Source: Entoloma clypeatum (Eukaryota; Basidiomycota; Agaricomycetes; Agaricales; Entolomataceae). From it: 64,000 nt of DNA. Within the stretch, counting starts at the first letter, position 1; the number at the start of each line of letters is the position of its first letter. Below are positions 34,285-46,100 of the stretch, in pieces. The notes beneath the pieces were generated by a model. It did no database searches, was not told the origin of the DNA, and saw nothing but the letters and a program-made list of their open reading frames with translations. Location: positions 3,038,001 to 3,102,000 of the forward strand of contig OY751488.1 in assembly GCA_963565915.1 (NCBI GenBank). Reading direction: 5' to 3'. The position numbers and the translations under genes were made by a program.

Positions 34285-35655
34285 GAAGGGATATTGCCTG
34301 TATCGCTGGGCATGGAGAAATGCAGAGCTCCGATGGAGAAACGACAGTGTCAAGTGTGCAGGAAGTGCGGAGCTACGTCGGAAAAGTGCGGAGCTATATT
34401 GGAGGAGTGCGGAGCTCCGATGGAGGTACCAGGATATAGGAATACGGAGGGTAAGATGGACCTTGGTGTTAGTGAAACCAATGAAAGCGATGTTGCCCTT
34501 ACGGTAAGATGGATGGAAATCCATCAGAGGGAACTATCCTGAACAAGGCTTCGGAACATTGGAACCCAGTGGGGGTGGATGGAGGAGAGTCGGAACAGGT
34601 GGAGAGATTTCGGAGTAGATCGGAGCAGCATCAGAGCAGCATTGGAGGTTATAGGAGGGTGATGGAGTTGCGAGAGCAGTCAACAAAAAGGAGGATTGTC
34701 TTGACATTGTATGAGCAGAGTCGAGGAACAGAAAGAAACAAGGATAGAAGGAATGACTTCCTTGCTAAGGTCTCTAATCCTCTAGGGGCTTGCCCTTACA
34801 CCTTCCTCCTTTCCACAACCACTTTATACTACATGTAATATATATATACCATTGAACCATTGTATGGGAACCTATTGAGACACTTCAAATAAAATTAAAG
34901 GACTTCATAAGGTCAATATGAGTAAAATAAGTCGAAATTTTGTCCAAAATTTTTATTTCAGCCTTGGATCCTCTTCATCCAGGGGACCTCCCAGCACCTT
35001 CATTTTTCAAATTTGGTTCATTCATTAAGAGGATATAACACATTTTCTGAAATCTGCACATTTGGTTATTTCTATCTCATCTGGACTTCTAAAAATTATT
35101 CAAGGTGTTTCAGGAGGTGGATACATGCCCAATACATAGTTCTATTACTTCAAACTATTGTTAGACCATGAGGAAGGGGCCGCGCGCACCCGCACGATGC
35201 ATTTTGTGCATTGTTTACTACTGTTTGGTTATCAACATCGCACCTCTATAACTCACATTCCGTGGCCCAATTTGATGAAATAAGTACATATTTGATGATA
35301 TAGAATGCCATCCTACCTAATCAATATAGTAGAAGACTTTACTTGTTCCTGTGTAGACATAATAACCAGATGTGCGATTTTTTTGGACATTTGTTTACAT
35401 GTATTTGGCATGTTTGATGCGTGTGTCATCCAACATCGAAACAACACATCCACCTATTGCTGACCTTGCAATGAGGGGCACAGGTGGTGAAAAGGCCAGA
35501 ATATATTTATAGATTATACATATAACCTGTCTACTTGCGATTGAGGCAGGAGGGAGTGCACGTGCGCACCTTTTGTCAAAAAAACTGGCATGTGCTTATT
35601 TAGTAAGTGGGAAAATGGGATGTATGTAGAGTGATTGTGAGCAATGAAATATAAT

Positions 35656-35738
35656 GGTCTTGTGGCTCAGTTGGTTAAGTGGTGTTAAAAGAATCCTTTA
35701 TACTATAGAAGTTCAGAGTTCAAGTCTTTCGTGTGGCA
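35656..35738 (+). other. Degenerate tRNA-like segment (hAT copy 2)
   Basis: A box tggctcagttgg (35663-35674), B box gagttcaagtc (35716-35726), tttt at 35743-35746. Four of five T-stem pairs are possible; the acceptor stem is decayed. Homologous to 12815-12895. Confidence 0.5.
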
Positions 35739-35987
35739 GAAATTTTGTACTTGCCATTTCGGGACATTGATTTCAGATCCTTGGATCGTTCCATGAAAAA
35801 TACCGGTTTAAACCGATCCGAACCGGTCTTTGGCCAGTCTTTCAAACTCTAAAGTTTCGAGTGAACCGAGGACCGGCCGTGATCCGAAACCTTAAAGACT
35901 GAGACTGGCGGTCCGGTCTTTCACCGGTTCGGTTCCGTCTGGTCTCAGTCTGAAACCAACGAAAGTAAACTGGATCTTGAAACACTA

Positions 35988-38040
35988 TCCTTCGCCCTTA
36001 TTTCTCTCTCAAGCTGTTTCAATGTGATACTCAATTCCAGTTGTACTATGCACATCATTCACGATCGCCGACATTTCTGGACATATGACAAGGCTGGAGC
36101 TGTGTCTGTTGGTACTGCCAACTGTGGTACCCTGACTACTCTTGCGAGAGGTGAAGTCCGTTTTATGGCTTATCTTGATGGCCATGTCTGCACTGTTTGC
36201 CTTCGTGATTGCCTTCATGTGCCCAACGTCCCAATCAACTTACTTTCCGTAGGAAGCATGCAAGAGCACAGCTTGCAGCTTGTGTTCAAAAAGGGCACTA
36301 CGAACATCCACTTTCCACGGCCGTCGCCTGGACCTGAACTTTCTCTCTCGGCTACTGTCATCCACCGGCTTTCCTTCCTTCATTGCAACTTTGTTGAGCC
36401 TCCTTCTCCAGGCATTGACTGTCTGACTCCGTGCCATCATGATCTCTCGGTGGTTGCATTTCCTGTGCTATCTGTGGATGCTCAGGTCTTGTCCAGGAAA
36501 CGATGGAGCTCTGGCACCAGCGTTTTGGCCACCTCAGGATGGATTCAACTCAGAACATTTTGACGAAGGATTTTGCAAAGGGCATCAAGTTTACGGGACC
36601 ATTTCACCATCTTCATTGTGTTCTGTGTATTATTGGGAAGTATCCACAATGGCCTTACTCCCAAAACTCTCCCAATATAATGAACCCAGGCAACCTACTA
36701 CACCTGGACCTTATTGGGCCGTTCCTGACACTCATGCCTCATGGGAAGCACTATATTTTCAGTATACATGACCATCACATGCACTGGGGTTTTACCTATC
36801 TGCTCATGATGAAAGATCTCGTTTATGAACACTACATGGAGATGGAAGCAAAGCTTGAGTGCCAGACGGATTGTGTGGTGAAAGCGGTACACTGTGATGG
36901 TGCCAAAGAGTTTATTAAGAGATGGCTAGGCACTCACTTCAAGACCCGGGGGATTGTGTTACAAGTTACAGCACCATATGCCCATGTGCAGAATGGAAGA
37001 GCAGAACGATATAACCGGACAATAGAAGACACAGTACAGGCTCTCCTTGCAGATTCCAGACTGCCCGACCAATTTTTGGGTGATGCTGCCCTTACAGGAC
37101 AATACCTATGCAATTGCTTACCCACATCAACTCTCCCTGTGAACATTACTCCCTACGAGATGTTCAAACAAGAGAAGCCCGACCTCTCACACCTTCGCGT
37201 ATGGGGATGCCAGTGCTATCCCATTATACCTCCTGAACTCCATACAAAAGGTGGCCCAAGGCGTTATGAGGCGATTCTGGTTGGCTACGAGGAAGATAGA
37301 GTGGGGTATCATGTGTGGGCTGTTGATGGGACTTATTATTTCTTGAGAGATGTGGTGTTCAACGAGAAACATCTGTGGTGCTTTACGTCGTGTGCCTGCT
37401 ACTATGGCACCTACGGTGACTAGTACCATTGAATTGGATGCCCCAGTTGTGGATCCTCAACCGCGGCATGTTCATGGAGTGACAGAAAAAGGGATGGTTT
37501 ATGTGGAAGCAATACGTGCTCGGGATGAACATCTTGCTGTACTCAGGTCTCACTGTGGGGGTGCACCGGATGGGGGTGGTGATGAACCTCTGCAGCGGAG
37601 CCTGGCGGCTGTGGATGATTTCTCAATGCTGTTGGTGGCATCAAAGTTTACTACTCCTGATGGTTTGGAGGCCGAAGACAATCTTTCCTCACAAGAACTG
37701 AATGTGCTCATGGAACACCTATGCTTCGCGAATTGGCCTGACCCTCTTCGATTACCACATGTGTTTGACCTGTCAAAACCTCTGGACAATTACAGGGAAG
37801 CTATGGCGCGACCGGATGCTGATGTGTGGCGAGAAGCGATGAAGCAGGAGTATGACAGCCTCATTGGTCGCGGCGTTTTCAAATCTACGAAACTACCCAC
37901 TGGTCGGAAGGCAATTGGTGTACGTTGGGTTTACAGCTACAAGTACAACCCAGATGGGATGATCATTCATGGCAAGGAGAAAGCTTGGTTAGTTGCTCAA
38001 GGTTTTAGCCAGTGCCCAGAAGACTTTGGTGAAACATATG
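35988..38040 (+). pseudogene. Copia-B pol part 1: protease, integrase, RT start
   Basis: The protease region carries an altered catalytic triad, ILNSSCTMHI, where Copia proteases have LDSG(A/C). The integrase has its HHCC finger (WHQRFGHL... CVLCIIGKYP, about 36512-36650), LDLIGPF (about 36706), HCDGAKEF (about 36893) and QNGRAERYNRT (about 36988). A frame change lies near 36500. A hinge and the RT start (WREAMKQEYDSL, GVRWVYSYKYN, WLVAQGFSQ) follow, after another frame change near 37400. The reading is cut at ETY by Gypsy1 (target atatg) and resumes at 50451 as VPVAKLTTIR. Confidence 0.88.
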
Positions 38041-38428
38041 TGTTACGGACTTACCGGTTTGTATGTTACGCACTTTTCCCTTGCATTGTACCTTCGTCAA
38101 TTCTTTGACTCATCGGACCGCTTATTCATTTACCTTTACTCTACGATTCTCCTTTAGTATACTTCGCTCCCGCGCTGACTCGCACTCCGCAGTAGGGATT
38201 ACTCAGTCCGCAGTCGTCTGACTCACTTCGCACTGCCTTTCCGCAGTTACTGACTCATCCGCACTGCCTTCCGCAGCTACTGACTCACTCGCTACCGCTC
38301 GTAGCCAGTACTATATAAACCCCATGTACCATAGCTACATTCCTTAGATTTAGCAATCACTTTGCTCTTCGCCTTTCCACTTCCTGCATACTCTGCCCGA
38401 ACCTTGGAACGGTTTGTTACGCATAACA
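38041..38428 (+). repeat. Gypsy1 copy 3 5' LTR (388 bp)
   Basis: TGTTACGGAC...CGCATAACA. TATA box tatataa at 38312-38318; predicted transcript start at agatttagcaa, 38346-38356. Confidence 0.93.
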
Positions 38429-38430
38429 AG

Positions 38431-38441
38431 TTGCTAAATCT
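38431..38441 (+). other. Gypsy1 self-priming primer-binding site
   Basis: ttgctaaatct lies 2 nt inside the LTR and is the exact 11-nt complement of agatttagcaa at 38346-38356. No 3' tRNA end is recognised here. This is the arrangement of Tf1-type elements, whose RNA 5' end folds back and is cleaved to prime minus-strand synthesis. Confidence 0.75.
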
Positions 38442-38859
38442 CGTTAGGTTCACCCAGAGCGAAGAGAGCAACTACCAGACGAGTCAAGACATCGCGCTTC
38501 TTTGAAGACTTCACCAGTAACCCATTCAGCACGCCAGAAGCCCGACAGGAGGAGCTAAGTCCTCGAGACAGTATCGATTTTACGCTTATCCAGCAGTACA
38601 TCGAATCGGAGATCCGTCGCATCCTACAGCAAGTGCTTGACGAAGAACTAGACAACGACGAGCATCGCCCCCACGGCGAGATAGCAGAGAGCATCCATCT
38701 TGCTCGGCAACACCAGATCGCGCGTTACAACGCCTGACAGAACGAACTCGAAAGCTTTCGCGTTCAAGAAGGACCTCAGACAGGTCGGATCACAGAGATC
38801 AGAGAGTTTATCGGTGTCCAGACAACCGTTATCAGAAGATTGATTAGGACGCTGACATC

Positions 38860-40086
38860 GAGACGTCCCAGAGACACATCATCACGTCTTACTCGAAGCA
38901 GCAGATCTACGCCCACTTCACCACCGAAGAACAACAGACCGAGTACAACCGCTGGGCACGAAACGAGAGACTTGACCTCTTCTCGCGACCAACAGACGTG
39001 CAGGAACAGAGATTCCTTAGAGATTTACAGAGGAAATACTCTGAACGTTTTGCCACCGATTCCGCCGACGAGTCCCCTGACGAATTTACTTTTGACTCCG
39101 CACAGTCAGATATTGAACAGACGCCTAGAACAGGGACTCATTTTCAATCCTTATCTGTATCCCGAACCCCATCTTCATCCCAACAACCTGACCCCTCTTC
39201 TCCTCCGCAGACTCTAGACATGGCAGAAGCTCCGGCTGTACAAAAAATGGATACATCCAAGATCATCAAGGATCCTGGGATGTTCAAGGACAGATACACC
39301 TTTGATGAGTGGTGGAAAGCCACCAAACTATACATCAGGTTCCAAAAGAGCCTCACAGACAATCAGAAGATTCTTGCGGTGCTATCCCGCATGATGGAAG
39401 GGTCCGGCAGACACTGGGCCAGTAACAAGTTAGACGCTCGTGCTGTGGACAACGAGAACATCACCTGGCTAGGTTTTTCCGATGATATCGCCACACAATT
39501 CTCCATCGCCAACAAGTCGGTCGCTGCCAAAGCAAGACTCGAAGTCCTGAAACAAGAGAAACACACTGTTGATGAATTCTTGGACGAATTTGAAGAACTC
39601 TTGGGACTGTCAAACCTTGGCGAAGAAACTGGGAAATACATCCTAGAGAAAAACGTCAACCGCAGAATCTCTGAACAAGTGGCCAGCGATGGCAAGACGT
39701 ACACCGATTACGCAAAGGAGATCCGAAACAAGGGACGACAGATGGAAGGACACGCACTGGTCATTCGAGGTGGCGGTGACATGCGCACCGGATCGGGTAC
39801 CACTTATGGTGGTCAGGGCAAAGCCATGGAGATCGACAAAGCAGGAGTAGCCCGTTGCTACAACTGTCAGCGCTTCGGTCATCTGGCTAAAGACTGTAGC
39901 GCTCCAAAGAAGAAAGATGGTCGCAAGTGTTTCAACTGTGATCAAGAAGGCCATATCGCGCGCAACTGCCGCAAGCCGAAGAAGAACTCCGGAAGGGTTA
40001 GGAAGGTGTCCGAAGAAGATGCTGAGAATGATGAAACCACAATCTTAGAAGCCGACGAGAAGGATTTTCCCGAAGGGTCCGATTAA
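38860..40086 (+). CDS. Gypsy1 copy 3 Gag
   Basis: The open frame runs from DADIETSQRH (about 38849) to the stop at 40084. It has capsid blocks, then CCHC knuckles CYNCQRFGHLAKDC (about 39856) and CFNCDQEGHIARNC (about 39928), and an acidic tail ending EGSD. The last 362 residues are identical to copy 1. An N-terminal segment in a different frame (38451-38847; RFFEDFTSNPFSTPEARQ) precedes it, with one TGA at about 38737. Confidence 0.87.
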   Translation, partial: ETSQRHIITSYSKQQIYAHFTTEEQQTEYNRWARNERLDLFSRPTDVQEQRFLRDLQRKYSERFATDSADESPDEFTFDSAQSDIEQTPRTGTHFQSLSVSRTPSSSQQPDPSSPPQTLDMAEAPAVQKMDTSKIIKDPGMFKDRYTFDEWWKATKLYIRFQKSLTDNQKILAVLSRMMEGSGRHWASNKLDARAVDNENITWLGFSDDIATQFSIANKSVAAKARLEVLKQEKHTVDEFLDEFEELLGLSNLGEETGKYILEKNVNRRISEQVASDGKTYTDYAKEIRNKGRQMEGHALVIRGGGDMRTGSGTTYGGQGKAMEIDKAGVARCYNCQRFGHLAKDCSAPKKKDGRKCFNCDQEGHIARNCRKPKKNSGRVRKVSEEDAENDETTILEADEKDFPEGSD

Positions 40087-42748
40087 ACGACGCTAAGTCG
40101 CGACCCTTATCTATTAAACGGACTTGCTTGCCTTGTATGACTGCAGACAATAGAACCTATGTCATCCCTGCCAAGCGAGCCGCTGCGTCGACTAAGATTG
40201 TGAAGGGAGATAAACCTCCGAAAAGACGAGAAATCAGGCTGTTAGCTCAGCTCAGGACACGACGGGGACCAAAGGTTATCCGACCTGAGGTTGACAGCGG
40301 ATGTGAACGCACATGCATCCATCCCAGAATAGTACGCGAACAGAACCTCCCCACGCGAGGAATACCACCCGTAGCAATTCTAAATGCGGATGGATCACCA
40401 AATCGACAACAGAAAGCAAACCAACTTGCCGAAGTCAAACTGGATGTGGGAGCACATCAGGAAACCATGGAAGCAATGGTACTGGACATTGGGAGAACGG
40501 ACATGCTCTTGGGACATGACTGGTTGGTACATCACAACCCCACAATCAATTGGACAACCGGCGCGGTAACATTTAACCGGTGCCCAACAACATGCCGAAC
40601 CAAACACTCAGATTTCAGGATTAACCTTAATGGTCGCAAACACCGGGTTCGCATGGTTGAAGTGCGCGACAAAGATGCACCCAAAAAGTCGGATCAGAAA
40701 TGGAAGCCGGGAGACCCTATTTTGGAAGCTGTCACTCCCACACCACCTCCCACAACCAAATGACCCTCATATGTTGAACGATTTGCTCACCTCTTCGAAA
40801 AAGAGAACTTTGACAAGATCCCAAAGGAGAGGGAATGGGACCATGGTATTGAACTTACACCGGACGCACCAAAGGAACTAGGGGGAAGCACATATCCTAT
40901 GACGCAAAAGGAACAAGAGGAATTGGACGCATTCATTGACGAGGGTCTAGCGACAGGAAAGATCCGCCCATCCAAATCCCCTTATGCCTCCCCTTGCTTC
41001 TTCATCAACAAGAAGGATGGCTCCAAACAATTGGTACAAGATTACCGCATGGTCAATAAATTCACGGTCAAAGACAAGTTCCCACTCCCACGAATATCCG
41101 ATCTCTTGGACGTACTGAAAGATGCGGTCTACTTCAATAAAATGGACATCATGTGGGGCTATAACAATGTCCGGATTAAGGAGGGTGATGAATGGAAAGC
41201 TGCCTTCCTCACCAGTCAAGGATTGTTCGAACCACTGGTCATGTTTTTCGGTCTTTGCAACTCCCTGGGAACATTCTCTCGAATGATGGCTAGTCTATTC
41301 CGGGACCAGATCCGCCGACGTATCTGCGTGATCTACATGGATGACATCGTGATTATTGGTAAAACCAAGGAAGAACTCGCGCAAAACACTGAAGAAATCC
41401 TACAGATCCTATCGGACAATGATCTGTTCCTAAAGGAGAAGAAGTGTTTATGGGAAGTAACGAAATGTCCTATATTGGGATATGTGGTTGGTGAGGGACG
41501 TGTTGAGATGGAAACTGAGAAGGTGGATACGATTCGAAACTGGCGAGCACCCACATCAAAAAAGGAAGTTCAGAAGTTCCTTGGATTTGCTAACTTCTAT
41601 CGACAATTTATTGAAGGGTACTCAAACATCGCGAAACCTCTCACTGCGCTCACAGGCGGTACGGCATTTACTTGGGGACCAACGGAGCAGCAAGCTTTTG
41701 AAGGTCTCATACGGGCAATTACATCGGCACCAGTCTTGGCATTACCGAAACCAGAGGGACAGTTCAGGGTGGAAACCGATGCATCGGGCTATGCAATTGG
41801 AGCAGTACTCTCTCAGAAGCAAGACAACAAATGGCACCCCATTGCATTCTTGTCGCGGACCATGTCCGCGGCCGAACAGAATTACGAGATATACGACAAA
41901 GAACTCCTGGCAGTCGTGGAAGCATTGAAAGATTGGAGACACTATCTGCTTGAAGCCAGGGAACATTTCGAGATCTTGACCGATCACAAGAACCTGGAAT
42001 ATTTCTGTTGTCCTCAGGACCTGAATCAACGACAGCGACGCTGGAAAATGAAGTTACAAGACTATGACTTCGAATTACGGCATGTGCCCGGCAAGACCAA
42101 TGCGAAAGCGGACATCCTGTCACGCTTACCCTGGTATGAAGCAGAACTCGAACCACAGGACAGTGACCAAATGCTCAAGGAGGGACTATTCTTGAAACGG
42201 TTGGAATCAGAAGATGTGGTACAAATGGAGATGTTCACGGAGGAACAATTCTTTGAAGGGGGTGAAACATCTGATTCCATCAAAATTGGAAACATCACGA
42301 CCATCGAAAATCTGTGGATCACACGCATCAAGGGTTCAAACCGCATGGAGACAGAAGTAGCCCAGGGTCTAAAGAAGAATCCTCATTGGTATCAACAGGA
42401 AAACAGCATCACATATGCAGGTGAACGAGTCTATGTCCCGCCAGATCCACAATTATGACAAGAATTGATGTTCGAGTCACACGATGCACCAGTAGCTGGA
42501 CATCCAGGACAGTACCGGACACATGAACTCCTCACTTGCACCTACTGGTGGCCTACCATACTGCATGATGTGAAGAAGTACGTGAAGGGTTGCGACACTT
42601 GTCAACGCAACAAGATTAACCGACAAAAGCGACATGCCCCGCTACATCCCCATGCAACACCAAGTCACCCATGGGAAGACATAGGAATCGATGTTGTGGG
42701 ACCGATACCAGAATCTGATGGAAAAAACGCAATTCTGGTCATCACGGA

Positions 42749-43056
42749 TGTTGAAGTTCCACCTGGGCGCTAGCCACAGGTGTACTGAGCAACATAGCTA
42801 CAGTGGAAGTACTCTACAATACCGCTATGATCACTTACATGGTTTGGAGGGTAAGGCTGGTGAGAGCGGTTGAGGCTGGTAAGAGCGATGGAGCTGGTTA
42901 AGAGTCAAGAGACAACTTGTTGATATTGACAGTTTCCTGGTCTTATATACCATACTACTGTTTGTACCAACCAAACAAGTATGTAATGAAGATATGTAAA
43001 GGTCACGTGATGTAATCTAATCTAATCTAATCTACGTGATGGGAAAAGTTTCAACA
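42749..43056 (-). repeat. Copia-A 3' LTR (308 bp)
   Basis: TGTTGAAAC...TTCAACA. Carries the (ctaat)n array and a TATA-like region, as in its pair. Confidence 0.95.
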
Positions 43057-43133
43057 CCCCCCCATATTTAGTACATACTTCTAAATACATCTTACTTTTT
43101 CCCACATATATATATATAGGTACTCTGTTTCGC

Positions 43134-46100
43134 CTAGTTTTTTATCAATCCGAAGTACGGGATAAACTTGGAAAAGAGGATTTTTCCCAGATTCTTAGTT
43201 AAAAGGTCTGCAGGGTTGTTCACTCCTTCAATGAATTCGACCGTAATTATCCCTTCGGAGACTTTTTCTCTGACGAAGTGGAATCGCACGTCAATGTGCT
43301 TGGATCGCTTCTCAGTTACAGGGTTGGATGCGATGAAGACGGAACCGTTGTTATCTCCGTAGATCGGTACTGATCCGATCTGCATTCCAAGTTTGGCAAG
43401 CATGCTTCTCAGCCATGTTGCTGCGCGACTGCAGTCTGATAACGCCATATACTCTGCTTCTGTGGAAGAGAGGGCGATGGTCTTTTGCGCTGATGATACC
43501 CATGTCACTGCTCCAGATGCCAGTGATATGAAGAAGCCAGTGGTAGACCTCCTCGTGTTTTCATCTGACGCCCAGTCGGAGTCTGTGAATGCATAGATTC
43601 CTTTCCCTGAGTCGCCATCATACATGATTGCGTAATTTTTTGTCGCCTTCAGATACCTGCAAATATCCCTAGCCACTTCTAAATGGCGTTTGGTGGGATT
43701 TGCGGAAAATTGCGACATTTTGATCACGGCAAAACAGATGTCTGGCCTTGTTCCAATCATCAGATATAGAAGTGATCCGATGACGGATTGGTACTTTGAT
43801 CGAAGTTCTGCATTGGGTTCATCGTCAGACACCATGGGTTTGTAGCCCATAGGAAGTGGGGTATGGGTGGCGTTAGATTCGCTCATCCCCATTCGTTCGA
43901 GTATTTTCTCAAGGTAAGGTACTTGATCGATGAAGATACGTTTCCCGTGTTGCCTTATTTGGATAGAGAGAAATTCTTTCGGTTCCCCATCAGGCACAAG
44001 GTGCCCTAGGTCCCTACATTCCCATGTGGTCATGAAGGCCTTCTTTTTCTCTAGCGTGTATTCCTGGTTTGTGCCGAGAAAAGCAGAGTCGTCGACATAG
44101 ATGACGGCGATTACAATTTCCCTGTTGGTACTTTTGTGAATGAACACTCCCGCATCGGAGTGAAGCCGGACAAAGCCGAGCTTTTTCATGGAGGAATCAA
44201 GTTCCCTCCACCAGGCTAATGCGGCCTGCTTAAGTCCATATAGAGCTTTGAATAGTTGGTACACGAGGTGCTCTTTCCCTTTTACTATGTAGCCCTCAGG
44301 CTGTCGCATGTAAATGACTTCACGGAGCGTTCCATAGAGGAAGGCTGATGAGACGTCCAAAAGTGTCATGAACCACCCTTCAAGGGCTGTCAATGCCAGT
44401 ATTAGTCGGACGGTTTCATATCTTACGACTGGTGAGAAGATCTGATCAAAGTCGATCCCTTCTACCTGTGAGAAGCCTTTTGCGACAAGGCGTGCTTTCA
44501 GACGCCCGTCGGACTTTTCGTTATAAACCCATTTGTTCCTTAGAGCTTTCCTCCCTGCAGGCAGGGGTACTAGCTCTGTGATCACCCCGCGGCGTTTAAG
44601 CATGTCTAGCTCTTTACGTTCCGCCGCATACCAGTCTTCTTTATTTGGAAGAGGGTATATGTCTTTATGGGACATTTCAACGATGCCAACTTGGACTGAT
44701 ATTGCCTCCATCAGGAGGTCATTCATCCATGCCGTTTGACCGCCCAATCTCCATCTTCGATCTAATTTTTCAAGATCAGACGCTGGAGTGTCTTCCCCAT
44801 AGATGCTTCCTGGCATCTTCCGAACTCGTCGTTCCCTGATCGGTCGATCTGGTACTTGCTCGGGTTCCGGAGTGGGTACTCGTGGTTCGTCATCAGGCTC
44901 ACTGGCAGGCAATTCGTTGTCTGATTCAGGTTGATCCTGTTCAATGGGAACTGAGTTGTGAGGTGTTTCGTTGTGACTGTCGTCGTCATTGCTGCCAGGA
45001 ATGAGATCCTCAAACTCATCAGCTGGCTCTGGGTCTTCCATTTCTGGGTGGTTTTCTGGCAACGGGTCGATATGGCATCTAGGGTACTTGCTTTCATCAA
45101 AGATAGCTTTCCCGCCCATGAAAATCGTGTTGGTCTCAGGATCCATGAAGCGGTATCCTTTGACCCCTGGTTTCGATCCGAGATAAATCATCAATCGGGA
45201 TCTTGATTCCAGGGAGTTCCTACGTTTCTCCTTTGGGATATATACATATGCCTGACATCCAAATACTCTGACGCTGGACATGTCGGGGATCTCATTGGTC
45301 ACCCTGAAGTAAGGGGTTTTCCATTCAAGACGCTGCATGGGGGTTCTGTTGTAGAGAAATGCTGCGTGTTCCAAACAGAATTCCCACCACATGGGCGGTA
45401 AGCATGCATCAAAGCGCAATGCCTGAGATTTTTCCCATAGTGTTCGATTGATCCTTTCTGCTCTACCATTCTGCTGGTGCTGATATGGGAGCGTGACGTC
45501 AATCAGAATTCCATGATCGGCAAGTACATCCTTGTATTCGTCAAATTCTCCACCTCCATCAACCCGCCATTTTTTAGGGGTGGCGGCGAATTGATTCTGG
45601 ATCATCGCAAGGAATTGTTTCAGTGCCGTGATGGCGCCTGACTTTTTCCTAAGCAAGACAACCCAGACATGGGAAGAAAAATCATCCAAAAAGGTAAGGA
45701 AATATTTGTACTTGTGGTACGATGCCGTGGATATCTGTTTCAGGTCTGAATGAATCAGATCGAAGGGTTTGACAGCCCTAGTCATTGAGTTGGGGTATGA
45801 CTGATTCGGCATCTTCCCTTTGAGACACCCTGTGCAACTTTCCTGTGATTTCTCATGTACTAATGTTTTGGGTACTCCTTTGGTACTGGTGGGAATCTTA
45901 TTGAGTGCCTGGTCATTTGGGTGGCCAAGGCGTTTGTGCCAGGTTTCGACAGTGATTTCGCTAGAGATCGCGTGGATTTGGTCATAGCATATTTCAGTGT
46001 CTAGCCAATAAATGGTTTGTCTGAGAATGTGAGGCGAGAACTGTATTTTGTTCTGTCCTTTGGAGATGTTGATTTCTCCACGCATTCCGTCTACTTTGTA

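Larger units (their letters stand above)
27146..34800 (-). repeat. Gypsy3-related solo LTR (about 1.1 kb) interrupted by Gypsy1
   Basis: Starts TGTAAGGGCGACC, the reverse of the Gypsy3 LTR end, with clear homology over the first ~200 bp including the doubled gcaaggga.atccaaag word. It ends GCCCTTACA at 34800. Flanks are acttc and ccttc (4 of 5); the sister hAT element shows acttcctcc at the empty site. It is about twice as long as the LTR at 4877-5369 and its far half is unlike that LTR, so it is a different subfamily. Confidence 0.75.
25988..35987 (+). mobile_element. Non-autonomous hAT element (about 2.34 kb) carrying nested LTR insertions
   Basis: Ends tagtgtttaaaggtcc and (reverse) tagtgtttcaagatcc. 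The target copies tccttcac (25980-25987) and tccttcgc (35988-35995) differ at one base. It is a sister of 11079-13125. It has the minisatellite (about 26290-26790), a homologous middle, and a right half at 34806-35987 with the tRNA-like segment. The solo LTR 27146-34800 interrupts it at a site left empty in the sister (cttacttcctcctttcc at about 11920). Confidence 0.88.
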
